Shown: in pieces, positions 26,602-34,551 of the stretch
Numbering within the stretch: position 1 is the first letter of the stretch
Layout: each line of letters starts with the position of its first letter
The notes under the pieces: model-generated
Database searches by the model: none
The model's input: only the letters and a program-made list of their open reading frames with translations
Told to the model about the DNA's origin: nothing
Position numbers and translations under genes: made by a program
Assembly: GCF_030852425.1 (NCBI RefSeq)
Contig: NZ_NSDM01000001.1
Span: forward strand, 186,001 to 250,000
Length of the DNA stretch: 64,000 bases
Source: Saccharothrix longispora
GTDB lineage: Bacteria; Actinomycetota; Actinomycetes; Mycobacteriales; Pseudonocardiaceae
Reading direction: 5' to 3'

Positions 26602-27057
26602 GGAAGTTGGCAAGTTGATCGAAGTCGGAACACGTGCCGCAGACTGTACAAGGCCCCGCGCGCAGGGGGTCCGAACGACCTAGCGTCACAGGTGACACCA
26701 CACGTGACACCATCATGACGCCATTCGATGCCGTAGGCCGTTGACGTGCAGAAATACAGGGTCACAGCGGTCAAGGGTGAAGCACTGCCCACTACCGCCC
26801 GTGCGCTTGAGACGCTTCGATCAGCGAATCTTCGCAGCTACAGGCCTTGCAGCCATTGGGAGATCAGTACGTCGGTGTGCACCGCTTTCCCATGTGGGCA
26901 ACTAGCTGAACTGCCCGTCAGCACCCTTGGATGAGCTTGGTGAAGATGGCGTTGACGGTGGCTGTGGCCAAGGTTGCGGCCCCTGCCCGCCGCGTAGAAC
27001 TTGCTTCACCTGCTTGTTGCTTGATCATGTAACCCGGATGGCGCTTGCCTGTCTACA

Positions 27058-27337
27058 GGATCGGTAACTGCGGTAACTGGGGTAACCGTGCAGGTCAGAG
27101 GGTTACCTTTGATCATGGGTTACGGATGTGGATCGGTAACCGCACCTACCGACTCTCGTTCTGCTATCGGGCGAGCACCACAAGGCGGCTGTAGCCGAGG
27201 GCGTGACGGAAGCACCACCGCACCTGCCTCCGGCTACAGCCTTCCGGTTCCCGGTTACCGATTCCAATCGGTAACCGGCCCTCTATCGGTGACCGTCCGA
27301 CCTGCACGGTTACCGCAGTTACCGCAGTTACCGATCC
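27058..27337. repeat. 280-bp nested inverted repeat of GGTAAC boxes
   Basis: The outer arms 27058-27096 and 27299-27337 are 39-bp inverted copies with one mismatch. Each contains three GGTAAC/GTTACC boxes 9-10 bp apart. Inside are further boxes, a perfect 12-bp inverted repeat at 27252-27277, and a GGCTGTAGCCG / CGGCTACAGCC pair (27184-27194 and 27231-27241). About a dozen GGTAAC-type boxes in all. It lies directly downstream of the dehydrogenase gene. Candidate replication origin, centromere-like or multi-site operator. Confidence 0.7.
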
Positions 27338-27391
27338 CAGAGGCACCCACCGCCCGCACGACCAAGCGTGACGATTCCCCTGCGGGCAAGA

Positions 27392-28339
27392 TCACCTTAG
27401 TACGGCGTTTGACGGCACACCTCCAGCGACAAAGACTCCGATCTGCTCAGCAGCCACCATGTAGCAGAGCCGATTGGTCCCCGGCACCGTTCGCGCCGAG
27501 TGCGGGCTGACGATTGCGCCAGCACACTTCCAAAGCGGATGACCAGGCGGTAGCGGCTCAGGGTCCGTCACGTCCAAGGCCGCGCGCAACCGGCCACTTT
27601 GCAACTCACTCACGAGCGCCGCAGTATCCACGATTTGACCGCGACCAGCGTTGACAAGCAATGCGCCGTCGTCCATTGCCGAAAGAAAGTCGGCGTCAAC
27701 AAGCTTTCGCGTAGCCTCGTTCAGCGGTGCCGTCACCACAACTACCTGATGCCCAGGTAGCAAGTCAGGAAGTGCATCGGGCGCGTACACCCCTTCTCGG
27801 GCGACACTCGCAACAAGCGTCGACATGGCATCGAAGGCTGCGAGCTTCCGAGCCACCGCCATGCCGATACTCCCTGCCCCTAGGATGAGAACCTGTTTCC
27901 CAGCGAGCGTGTCAGCAGCAAAACGCCGATGGGCCCATGTCTCAGAATCCTGGAACCTCACCAAGGCTGGCCATTGACGCAATTGAGTGAGAATGGCCGA
28001 CAGCACCCACTCTGACACCGGTCCGGCATGAGCGCCCCTAGCGCTGGCCAGGGTTACCTCTCTAGGCACGTGCTCGAACCATTCGTCCACTCCGGCAGAG
28101 AGAAGCTGCACCATACGCAGCTTGGGTAGTTGCTGAAGCAGCGGTATGGGCCGGTGACTGCCCCGGTACGGCGGAATCAAAAGTTCCGCAGAACGTTGCG
28201 TGTTGCTCAATTGAGAGTTGTTCGGGTCGTAGGTCAGTACCTCAAGCGCGGACTCGGCACCTAGAATCTCCCTACCCACCTGGTCGTCAACTTCATGACT
28301 GACCAAAACTTTCATCCGGGTCACCACATCAGCCCTCAT
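27392..28339 (-). CDS. D-isomer-specific 2-hydroxyacid dehydrogenase family protein
   Basis: 315 aa, NAD(P)-dependent oxidoreductase of the D-2-hydroxyacid dehydrogenase type. Rossmann motif LILGAGSIGMAVA (~residues 150-162), substrate Arg in LLVNAGRGQIVD, the usual Glu region VTDPEPLPPGHPLW, catalytic His in IVSPHSART. The ATG at 28339 overlaps the end of the regulator/kinase gene; an internal ATG at 28315 (MKVLVSHEV) is equally plausible and fits the family start. Cargo of the AICE. Substrate unknown; codon use is less G/C-biased than the transfer genes, suggesting separate acquisition. Confidence 0.85.
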   Translation of the reverse strand: MRADVVTRMKVLVSHEVDDQVGREILGAESALEVLTYDPNNSQLSNTQRSAELLIPPYRGSHRPIPLLQQLPKLRMVQLLSAGVDEWFEHVPREVTLASARGAHAGPVSEWVLSAILTQLRQWPALVRFQDSETWAHRRFAADTLAGKQVLILGAGSIGMAVARKLAAFDAMSTLVASVAREGVYAPDALPDLLPGHQVVVVTAPLNEATRKLVDADFLSAMDDGALLVNAGRGQIVDTAALVSELQSGRLRAALDVTDPEPLPPGHPLWKCAGAIVSPHSARTVPGTNRLCYMVAAEQIGVFVAGGVPSNAVLR

Positions 28340-29177
28340 TTACGATCGAAGCAACCAATTCGCGCGCTTGAGTCTGCAACGGCGCACCAGACGCACTGTT
28401 GTTTACCGTGAAGTGTGGAGCAGGTGGGCGGAAGTCGATGTCTATTGAAGCGATGTAGCTTGCCCAGTTGTCCAGCTTGAAGGAGTCGCGTGCGGCACCA
28501 CGATGGCGTATGTAGGTGTGCATCGTGTCCGGATCACAGTGGACCCACACGAGCGACACCTTTGCGCCCATATCCTCACAGGAAGCTTCTAGACGATCCA
28601 ACCAAGCCTCGTCTCTGAACTCCTTTACGAAGGGAGCGGTGACGATGGCACTGTTTCCGCACTGGACGTTCTCAGTCATGGTGTTGATCAGCGCTTCATA
28701 TTCACGCGGACGGATTCGCGACAGGTAGCCTTCCGACTCTCGATCGTGCGGCGAAAGTCCAAGCACTTCCAGAGCCGCTTCAACGACCGGCCGGGTCAGG
28801 CTGTCTTTATCGAGCATCGGCCAGCCAGTCTCACGGGCGAGCACGCGCCCAAGCTCCGTCTTCCCGCTCCCTGCATAGCCGCCCACGAGCAGCACGTGAG
28901 GTGAGTCGGTACGTACCTCGGTTCGCGCGGCCTGGTCGGGAGCATTCACGATGCGCCCTGCGCGCGGCTTGCTGACGACCACGTTTTCAGCGGCAAGCAA
29001 CTTCATGGCCTCGTTGATCGTGAACACGCTTACGCCCCACTGCTGGGCAAGGTCACGCGTGGACGGCAACGGCTGACCGTGACGCAGTACGCCAGCAGCG
29101 ATCTCGTTGCGAATGTTCCTGGCCACCTGCTGCTGAAGCGGCTCACCTCGCGAGACACGAGGGTTCTGGCCTGACAT
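28329..29177 (-). CDS. GntR-type winged-helix regulator fused to a P-loop kinase domain
   Basis: 282 aa; start MSGQNPRVSRGEPLQQQVAR at ATG 29177 with GGAGGT ahead. Residues ~12-80 form a GntR winged helix (NIRNEIAAGVLRHGQPLPST, then LAQQWGVSVFTINEAMKLL). From ~95 on there is a nucleotide-kinase-like domain: Walker A LLVGGYAGSGKTELG, later SAIVTAPFVKEF and a LID-like region RHRGAARDSF, recalling zeta-toxin/AAA_33 or small-molecule kinases. Overlaps the dehydrogenase gene by 11 nt and is divergent from the transfer operon, so it is a strong candidate for the element's KorSA-like repressor. Kinase substrate unknown. Confidence 0.85.
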   Translation of the reverse strand: MSGQNPRVSRGEPLQQQVARNIRNEIAAGVLRHGQPLPSTRDLAQQWGVSVFTINEAMKLLAAENVVVSKPRAGRIVNAPDQAARTEVRTDSPHVLLVGGYAGSGKTELGRVLARETGWPMLDKDSLTRPVVEAALEVLGLSPHDRESEGYLSRIRPREYEALINTMTENVQCGNSAIVTAPFVKEFRDEAWLDRLEASCEDMGAKVSLVWVHCDPDTMHTYIRHRGAARDSFKLDNWASYIASIDIDFRPPAPHFTVNNSASGAPLQTQARELVASIVNEG

Positions 29178-29289
29178 GCAACCTCCGGTGCGCTGGACGT
29201 CTGACCAGCAGCATACCAGCCACCTAACAGGCCGCCGATCAGCGTTTACGCAGGTAGAAGCCATTTCTGGACAAGTTTTGACCAAACAG

Positions 29290-29319
29290 TTGACCCGCAC
29301 TCCTAACAACTGTTAGCTT
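29290..29319 (+). promoter_or_regulatory. Promoter and operator of the transfer operon
   Basis: TTGACC (29290-29295) and TAGCTT (29314-29319) with an 18-bp spacer form a good housekeeping promoter. A perfect inverted repeat CTAACA-AC-TGTTAG (29303-29316) overlaps the -10, as expected for repression by the divergent GntR-type protein. Start of transcription near 29,326; first gene at 29,365. Confidence 0.55.
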
Positions 29320-29364
29320 CCTCTCGTCGCCAGGTGTGGCGACAGACACACAGGAGGAAGCCTG

Positions 29365-29589
29365 ATGTTCGGCGAGGAAGACGGACTGACCGAAGACGCG
29401 ATCGACGCGTTGATCGCGCAAGCGGCGGACGAGGTGGCAGACCTGCCGCCCGCCACGTCCGCGCTCTTGGACGGCTCGGCGCTCAGGCGGCGGGACCGGC
29501 GCGAGGAGCGGCGCACCCTGGGCGGCACGGTGCGCGTGCTGCGCACGTTCGTCCCGCTGTCCGGCCCGATGGACAACGAGGCCGCGTGA
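29365..29589 (+). CDS. Small AICE hypothetical protein (74 aa)
   Basis: ATG with AGGAGGAAG upstream; first gene of the plus-strand transfer operon. Acidic N-terminus (EEDGLTEDAIDALIAQAADE) and a basic middle (RRRDRREERR). The stop overlaps the next start (TGATG). No family recognised; the position suits a small regulator such as Pra-type activators, but this is inference. Confidence 0.7.
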   Translation: MFGEEDGLTEDAIDALIAQAADEVADLPPATSALLDGSALRRRDRREERRTLGGTVRVLRTFVPLSGPMDNEAA

Positions 29590-30014
29590 TGGCGAGCAAG
29601 TCGTTCCCCTGGGTGCTCATGCCGGTGCCGTGGGCCGATGGTCCGCAGTTCACCCGTGGCACGCACGACGGCTTGCCGCTGCTTTCCTATGGCTGCGCCC
29701 CCAAGAACAAGTTGGCCACGCGGCGGCAGTTGCGGGCGCTGGGGTTGCGGCCGAACGGTCAGGACCCGGTGGCGGTGCTGTACGTGCGGCACAGCGCCTC
29801 GGGCAAGACGGTGTTCGCGTCGCTGTACCTGATCGAGCGGGCCGCGCCGGTCCGGCCGATGACCCCGGCGAAGTTCACCGCTCTGGCCAAGGCCAACCTC
29901 GCGCGCCGCATCTGCGGCAACTGCGGCAAAGACCCGCTGTACGTGCTGCCGACCAGTACTCACCTGTGCTGGCCGTGCTTCGAACTGACCTCGGACACCC
30001 CGCAAGCCGCCTGA
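29589..30014 (+). CDS. Zinc-binding protein of the RRQ(R)L-motif type
   Basis: 141 aa, start ATG 29589 overlapping the previous stop. Contains TRRQLRALGLRPNGQDPVAV, the motif seen in small AICE/plasmid proteins, and a zinc knuckle CGNC ... CWPC (residues ~115-136). Likely nucleic-acid-binding; role in transfer unknown. Second gene of the transfer operon. Confidence 0.75.
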   Translation: MASKSFPWVLMPVPWADGPQFTRGTHDGLPLLSYGCAPKNKLATRRQLRALGLRPNGQDPVAVLYVRHSASGKTVFASLYLIERAAPVRPMTPAKFTALAKANLARRICGNCGKDPLYVLPTSTHLCWPCFELTSDTPQAA

Positions 30015-30039
30015 TCAACCCGACTAGGGAGACACCCCC

Positions 30040-30206
30040 ATGAGTTCATCCGCAACAAGGTCCAGCAGGCCCTCAACGCCAGCGCACGCGGTGACCAGCA
30101 GGGCGTGACGCAGGCGTTCAACGAGCTGCTCGCCGAGAACGACGCGACGCCCCGCGAGACCTTGCGCCAGGTCTACGACCTGGTCATGCCCGACAACAAG
30201 AAGTGA
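30040..30206 (+). pseudogene. Frame-disrupted small AICE gene (about 54 codons)
   Basis: An ATG at 30040 follows GGGAG, but its frame closes after 22 codons (30108). The frame one base back (from GAG at 30042) stays open to TGA at 30206 and reads like real protein: EFIRNKVQQALNASARGDQQ, then AFNELLAENDATPRETLRQV and YDLVMPDNKK. That frame has no start codon. A one-base change near the start, a sequencing error, or programmed frameshifting would explain it. Confidence 0.6.
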
Positions 30207-30304
30207 GTTCGCCCGGACCGGCGGCCTGGAACCGCCAAGAACCCGCCACCGGTCCGGCCCACCCCAACACCGCCCTCAAGAGGGCGGGTCAGGAGACCAA
30301 GAGC

Positions 30305-30475
30305 ATGTCACGCACGACGTACGACGACACCGCAGTGTCGCGGGTGGAGTCCACCGCTCGCGCCACCTACGAGAGCGCTCACCCCGGCCACTCGTGGGAG
30401 TCGGCCCCGGCCTACCAGCGCGACCACGCCCGGCTGATCGAGCGGCAGCGCGCGGGGGTGGCCGACGATGAGTGA
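30305..30475 (+). CDS. Small AICE hypothetical protein (56 aa)
   Basis: Starts MSRTTYDDTAVSRVESTARA at ATG 30305; the upstream frame extension is dropped because GGAGACC precedes this ATG. Hydrophilic, with HPGHSWESAPAYQRDHARL. Overlaps the next start by 8 nt. Function unknown; typical spacer gene in AICE transfer operons. Confidence 0.65.
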   Translation: MSRTTYDDTAVSRVESTARATYESAHPGHSWESAPAYQRDHARLIERQRAGVADDE

Positions 30476-30731
30476 GCTGATCACCACCTATCCCCTGCCG
30501 TTCGCCGTGATGGCTGTCGTCGCCCTGGTGGTGGCGGTGCTGCTGTGGCGGCTGGTCGTGTCCGCTGCGATGGGCGCGTGTGGCCTCTACAGCTTGGCCG
30601 TGCACGGTGAGCACACCGTGGCCGCCCTGGTCGCGCTGTGCCTGCTGATCTGTGCCGCCGTTCTGGTGGCCGACCCGAAGTCTTCGCCGCGCCGTTCGGT
30701 GCGGATGCGTCGCCAGGAGGTGACGGCATGA
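30468..30731 (+). CDS. Small membrane protein, possibly Spd-type (87 aa)
   Basis: Two hydrophobic helices: PFAVMAVVALVVAVLLWRLV and TVAALVALCLLICAAVLVA, then a basic tail. Overlaps genes on both sides (8 nt upstream, ATGA downstream). Small hydrophobic proteins beside TraB in actinomycete elements are usually plasmid-spread (Spd) proteins acting in intramycelial transfer; assignment by context. Confidence 0.65.
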   Translation: MSELITTYPLPFAVMAVVALVVAVLLWRLVVSAAMGACGLYSLAVHGEHTVAALVALCLLICAAVLVADPKSSPRRSVRMRRQEVTA

Positions 30732-31849
30732 GCGTCACGACGCTGCCCATGCCCGGTCCCGACGACTCCCGTGACGAGGTGGACCAGGCGGTGGCCGAGG
30801 TGATGCGCTACGTCGCGGCTCAGGCCCCGGCGCTCGTGCGGGACGAAACCCAGCCGGCGGGGAACCGTCACGAGGTGCCGGTGCGCACGCGGCGGGTGCG
30901 GCGGCTGCGCGCCGAGGTGGACGAGGCACACGCGCTGCTGAGCTTGCAGGGCGACGCCGCGCCGTTGGCCGTGGACTCCCGCAAGGTCCGACGCAGCCGC
31001 AAGCGCGCCATGCAGGCCGCACGGTTGCACGCATTGGCTCAGGACGCGGCGGCGCGGGCGTGGCAGGCGTCCCGGGTGCGGGCGGTGCTGACCGTGGTGG
31101 CCATGACGGCGTTGGTCGGCGCGCTGGCCTGGTCGACCACCGGGGTTCACCACACGCTGACGTTGAACACTCCGGTCCACAGCGCGGCGTGGTGGGGCGC
31201 GTGGGCGGTGGAGCCGGTCATCTCCGCCGTGCTGCTGGTCGTGGTGGCCGCCCGCGCCTACCTCGCTACCCGTGGCCGGGTGCTGGACCACCCGCACCTC
31301 AACCGGGTGGAGCGCGGCGCGCTGGCGGTGACGCTGACACTGAACGTCTGGCCGTACCTGCCGTTCGTCGCCGAGCGGTTCGAGCCGATGACGCTGCTCG
31401 CGCACTCGATCGGCCCCCTGGTGGCTGTAGCCGCCGTGACGGTCATGCCGGTCATCTGGGCAGAGTTCGCCGGGCTCGACCACGGCGACACCACCCCCGC
31501 CGATCCGCCCGTGACGCAAGCGCCCAGGGCGCAAACGTCACCCGTCACCCCGAGTCCGCGGGGAACCGTCACCACAGGTCAGGAGGCCGCGGGGGAACCG
31601 TCACGCGTCCCCACCGTGAGCGTCCCGGCGGCGGCTGACACCCCGATCGTGCAGGCAAAACCGCTCCCGACGCTGTCCAAGCGGGCGGCTGAGCTGCTGC
31701 CCCGGGTGAGCGCTGCGGTGGCCGCCGGGGAGCTTCCCCCGGTGCCGTCCGGCAGCGCGATCCGCACCCACCTCCGGTGCGGCAGCGAGTACGCCCGGGA
31801 GATCCGCGAGTACCTGACGGCCCATCACGAGAGCGAGGGTGACCGATGA
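30728..31849 (+). CDS. Membrane protein, DUF2637/SpdB-like
   Basis: 373 aa; start MSVTTLPMPGPDDSRDEVDQ at ATG 30728 (ATGA overlap). Soluble basic N-terminus (RTRRVRRLRAEVDEAHALL), then four hydrophobic helices (~residues 118-250) with HSIGPLVAVAAVTVMPVIW typical of DUF2637-type plasmid spread proteins. A proline/threonine linker follows, then a C-terminal helix-rich part ending LRCGSEYAREIREYLTAHHE. Directly upstream of the translocase gene by ATGA. The linker DNA carries repeats shared with the methyltransferase gene. Confidence 0.7.
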   Translation: MSVTTLPMPGPDDSRDEVDQAVAEVMRYVAAQAPALVRDETQPAGNRHEVPVRTRRVRRLRAEVDEAHALLSLQGDAAPLAVDSRKVRRSRKRAMQAARLHALAQDAAARAWQASRVRAVLTVVAMTALVGALAWSTTGVHHTLTLNTPVHSAAWWGAWAVEPVISAVLLVVVAARAYLATRGRVLDHPHLNRVERGALAVTLTLNVWPYLPFVAERFEPMTLLAHSIGPLVAVAAVTVMPVIWAEFAGLDHGDTTPADPPVTQAPRAQTSPVTPSPRGTVTTGQEAAGEPSRVPTVSVPAAADTPIVQAKPLPTLSKRAAELLPRVSAAVAAGELPPVPSGSAIRTHLRCGSEYAREIREYLTAHHESEGDR

Positions 31850-34047
31850 GCACCACCACCGACCTCACGGCCCCCGGCTCCCCCGACGAGATCCCGGACA
31901 ACGTCCGTCACCTGCGTCCGACCGGCACCGACGCCACGCCCGGCGCGGCGGTCGAGACCGTGCCGGTGGTGCTCGATGCGGAGATCGTGGACGAGGACCA
32001 GGCCGCCGTGCGGCCGGTGCTGGTGGACTCCGCCGAGGACACCACCGACGACTCCGACTGGGTCACGCGGCTGCGGCACCAGACCAGGCAGCCGATCGTC
32101 CCGCACTACCTGTCCAGCGTCGCCGAGATCAGGCAGACCGCGCGGTGGGTGCTGCGGCACTACGCGCACGCCACCGGCTACCACGCCGCGCGGGTACCGC
32201 TGTACCTGTGGCGGCTCGCGGCCCGGTCGCCGCGCGGCGCGCTGCTGCTGATGGCCGCGACCGGCCGGTGGGTCTCCGACTCGGAGGGCCGCCCGCTGCG
32301 GCGGGAGATGGCGCTGCGGGGTGACGCGGAGCGCTATCTCAAGCTCGTGGCCGAGCGCAACGCGCGGGTCCGGGTGCGCACCATCCTCACTCTGGTCGCG
32401 GGCACCGTGGGCACGGTGCTGCTGGTCGTGCTGCCCGACGTCGCGCCGGGGTGGGTGCTGTGGCTTTGCGGGCTGGTCGCGGTGTCCCTCCTCGGTTCGC
32501 TGGGCAGCACGGCGGACAAGCCGGTGGCCACCCGCGCCGTGGTCCAGGCGCAGGCCGCGCGGCTGACCTCCGACCTGGTGGTGAAGGCGCTGACCTCGCT
32601 GAGCATCGCCGGGATCAACGGGCCGATGGCCAAGAACCCGAACGCAATCGGGTTCACCTCCCCCATCCACCGCGACGGCCCCGGTTGGCGCGCGGACGTG
32701 GAGCTGCCCGGCGGTGTCACAGCGGCCGACGTGATCGAGCGGCGGGAGCGGCTGGCCTCCGGTCTCGGGCGCGCGCTGGGCTGCGTGTGGCCGGAGCAGG
32801 CACCGGACGGGCACCCCGGTCAGCTCGTGCTGTGGGTCGGTGACCGGGACATGTCCAAGGCCAAGCAGCCCGCGTGGCCACTGGCCAAGGGCGGCGCGAT
32901 CGACCTGTTCACGCCGCAGCCGTTCGGCACCGACGTACGTGGCCGGTGGGTGTCGTTCGCCCTGATGTTCCTGGCCGGGGTCGTGGGCGCGATCCCACGC
33001 ATGGGCAAGACGTTCACGCTGCGGCAACTGCTGCTCACCGCCGCTCTCGACCCCCGCGCGGAGCTGCACACCTACGACCTCAAGGGCACCGGGGACCTGT
33101 CCCCGCTCGCGCCGGTCTCCCACCGGTACCGGGCCGGTGACGACCCCGAAGACCTGGAGTACGCGCTTGCCGACCTCCGCGCGCTGCGGGAAGAGATGCG
33201 ACGGCGCACGAAGGTGATCCGGGAACTGCCCAAGGACCTGTGCCCGGAGAACAAGGTCACCACCGAGTTGGCCTCGAAGCGGTCCCTGCGGCTGCACCCC
33301 GTCGTGATCGGGGTGGACGAGTGCCAGGTGTGGTTCGAGCACCCCGAGCACGGCGCGGAGATCGAGGAAATCTGCACCGACCTCGTGAAGCGCGGCCCGG
33401 CGACCGGCATCGTGCTGATCCTCGCCACCCAGCGGCCGGACTCGAAGTCCATCCCCACCCAGATCAGCGACAACGCCGTGTTGCGGTTCTGCCTCAAGGT
33501 CACCGGGCAGATGGCCAACGACATGGTGTTGGGCACCTCGTCCTACCGCAACGGTGAGCGCGCCACGCAGTTCTCGTTCTCCGACAAGGGGATCGGGCTG
33601 CTCAAGGGCGTCACCGACGACACCACCACCGTCAAGGGCGTCTACATCGACGGCCCCGGCGCGGAGACCATCGCGGGACGGGCACGCGCCGTGCGCAGCG
33701 CGGCCGGGCTGCTGTCCGGCTACGCGGCCGGGCTGGACGTCGAGGTGGACGAGGTGGCGGCGGACACGCTGCTGCCCGACGTGCTCACCGCGATGGGCGC
33801 GGCGGACAAGGCGTGGTCAGAGTCCATCGTGGACCGGCTCGCCGAGCTGCGACCGGCCGTCTACGGGCCGTGGGCGGAGCAGGACGGCAAGGACAAGGCC
33901 AAGCACCTGGCCGCCGCGCTCAAGCCCTACGGCGTGTCCACGGTGCAGGTCTGGGGCACCGACCCCGGCACCGGCAAGGGAGCCAACCGGCGCGGCGTCG
34001 AACGCGCACACATCACCAATGCCATCACCGAGCGTGACAGGAAGTAG
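31846..34047 (+). CDS. traB: FtsK/SpoIIIE-type DNA translocase, TraB-like conjugal transfer protein
   Basis: 733 aa. Two hydrophobic helices (~residues 180-225), then the motor domain with Walker A GAIPRMGKTFTLR and Walker B VVIGVDECQVW, followed by VLILATQRPDSKSIPTQI and ISDNAVLRFCLKVTGQMAN. The C-terminus has a possible winged helix. By analogy with TraB of Streptomyces plasmids it pumps double-stranded DNA between cells without a relaxase or type IV system. Recognition is of short repeats (clt), which may be among those in this element. Confidence 0.9.
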   Translation: MSTTTDLTAPGSPDEIPDNVRHLRPTGTDATPGAAVETVPVVLDAEIVDEDQAAVRPVLVDSAEDTTDDSDWVTRLRHQTRQPIVPHYLSSVAEIRQTARWVLRHYAHATGYHAARVPLYLWRLAARSPRGALLLMAATGRWVSDSEGRPLRREMALRGDAERYLKLVAERNARVRVRTILTLVAGTVGTVLLVVLPDVAPGWVLWLCGLVAVSLLGSLGSTADKPVATRAVVQAQAARLTSDLVVKALTSLSIAGINGPMAKNPNAIGFTSPIHRDGPGWRADVELPGGVTAADVIERRERLASGLGRALGCVWPEQAPDGHPGQLVLWVGDRDMSKAKQPAWPLAKGGAIDLFTPQPFGTDVRGRWVSFALMFLAGVVGAIPRMGKTFTLRQLLLTAALDPRAELHTYDLKGTGDLSPLAPVSHRYRAGDDPEDLEYALADLRALREEMRRRTKVIRELPKDLCPENKVTTELASKRSLRLHPVVIGVDECQVWFEHPEHGAEIEEICTDLVKRGPATGIVLILATQRPDSKSIPTQISDNAVLRFCLKVTGQMANDMVLGTSSYRNGERATQFSFSDKGIGLLKGVTDDTTTVKGVYIDGPGAETIAGRARAVRSAAGLLSGYAAGLDVEVDEVAADTLLPDVLTAMGAADKAWSESIVDRLAELRPAVYGPWAEQDGKDKAKHLAAALKPYGVSTVQVWGTDPGTGKGANRRGVERAHITNAITERDRK

Positions 34048-34056
34048 GCCGGTGGC

Positions 34057-34147
34057 CTAGCCCGGAACGGCGCTGGGTCTAGCACGCGACCCCGCTAGAC
34101 CTAGCGCCCCCGCTAGCACCCCACTTCACGCCTGATCAGCGCCCTAG
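34057..34147. repeat. Cluster of six CTAG tetramers with inverted repeat
   Basis: CTAG occurs at 34057, 34079, 34095, 34101, 34113 and 34144, in a tetranucleotide that is normally scarce in high-G+C actinomycete DNA. GGTCTAGC (34076-34083) and GCTAGACC (34094-34101) form an inverted repeat. Lies in the only real gap of the transfer operon, after traB. Possible clt, operator or methylation-linked site. Confidence 0.6.
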
Positions 34148-34199
34148 TTCATAGCGGCGTCGGTGCCGCACACCCTGAAACAGCCCGAAAGGCCACATC

Positions 34200-34526
34200 G
34201 TGACCCCCTCACGCGTCGCGTTCGCCATCCTCGCACTTCTCACTCTCAGTGACATTCCGTCTGTCAAGCCGTTCGGAGTCGTGGGTCTGCTCCTGCTGTC
34301 CACCGTCCACATCGGCCTGTACGCCACGCACCCGTTCAAGCCCTGCCGCACCTGCAAGGGCAAGGGCAACCACCGTTCCCCGCTCGCACTGGCCTACCGC
34401 CCCTGCCGCCCCTGCGGCGGAAGCGGGATGCGGCTGCGCACCGGCCGTCGTCTCTGGAACACGTTCACCCGCGTCCGCCGCAGCCGCCGTGACAACGCCC
34501 GCAACGTCCAGCGCCCCGGCAACTGA
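34200..34526 (+). CDS. Small membrane protein with DnaJ-type zinc motif (108 aa)
   Basis: GTG start. Two hydrophobic segments at the N-terminus (AFAILALLTL and VVGLLLLSTVHIGLY), then paired cysteine motifs CRTCKGKG and CRPCGGSG resembling the CxxCxGxG repeats of the DnaJ zinc finger, then a basic tail. Common as an uncharacterised gene in AICEs. Located between traB and the prim-pol gene. Confidence 0.7.
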   Translation: MTPSRVAFAILALLTLSDIPSVKPFGVVGLLLLSTVHIGLYATHPFKPCRTCKGKGNHRSPLALAYRPCRPCGGSGMRLRTGRRLWNTFTRVRRSRRDNARNVQRPGN

Positions 34527-34551
34527 CCGCCACCGTTCGGAAGGGAGAGTC

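Larger units (their letters stand above)
25851..27391. other. Long non-coding left end of the AICE
   Basis: About 1.5 kb without a believable gene: short frames lack ribosome-binding sites and actinomycete codon bias. It holds arm-type sites, a tandem 10-bp repeat (26164-26203), two perfect 13-bp hairpins (26361-26391, 26569-26601), GTGAC boxes (26673-26705) and the 280-bp GGTAAC inverted repeat. Likely home of transfer (clt) and/or replication cis-sites. Composition from ~26,750 onward is visibly more A/T-rich than the flanks. Confidence 0.6.

Noticed and set aside
26746..26934. 62-codon frame in the A/T-richer part of the AICE left end
   Set aside because: No ribosome-binding site and no codon bias; treated as chance.
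27058..27337. CRISPR array interpretation of the GGTAAC repeats
   Set aside because: Boxes are short, occur in both orientations and form nested inverted arms; no uniform spacers and no cas genes.
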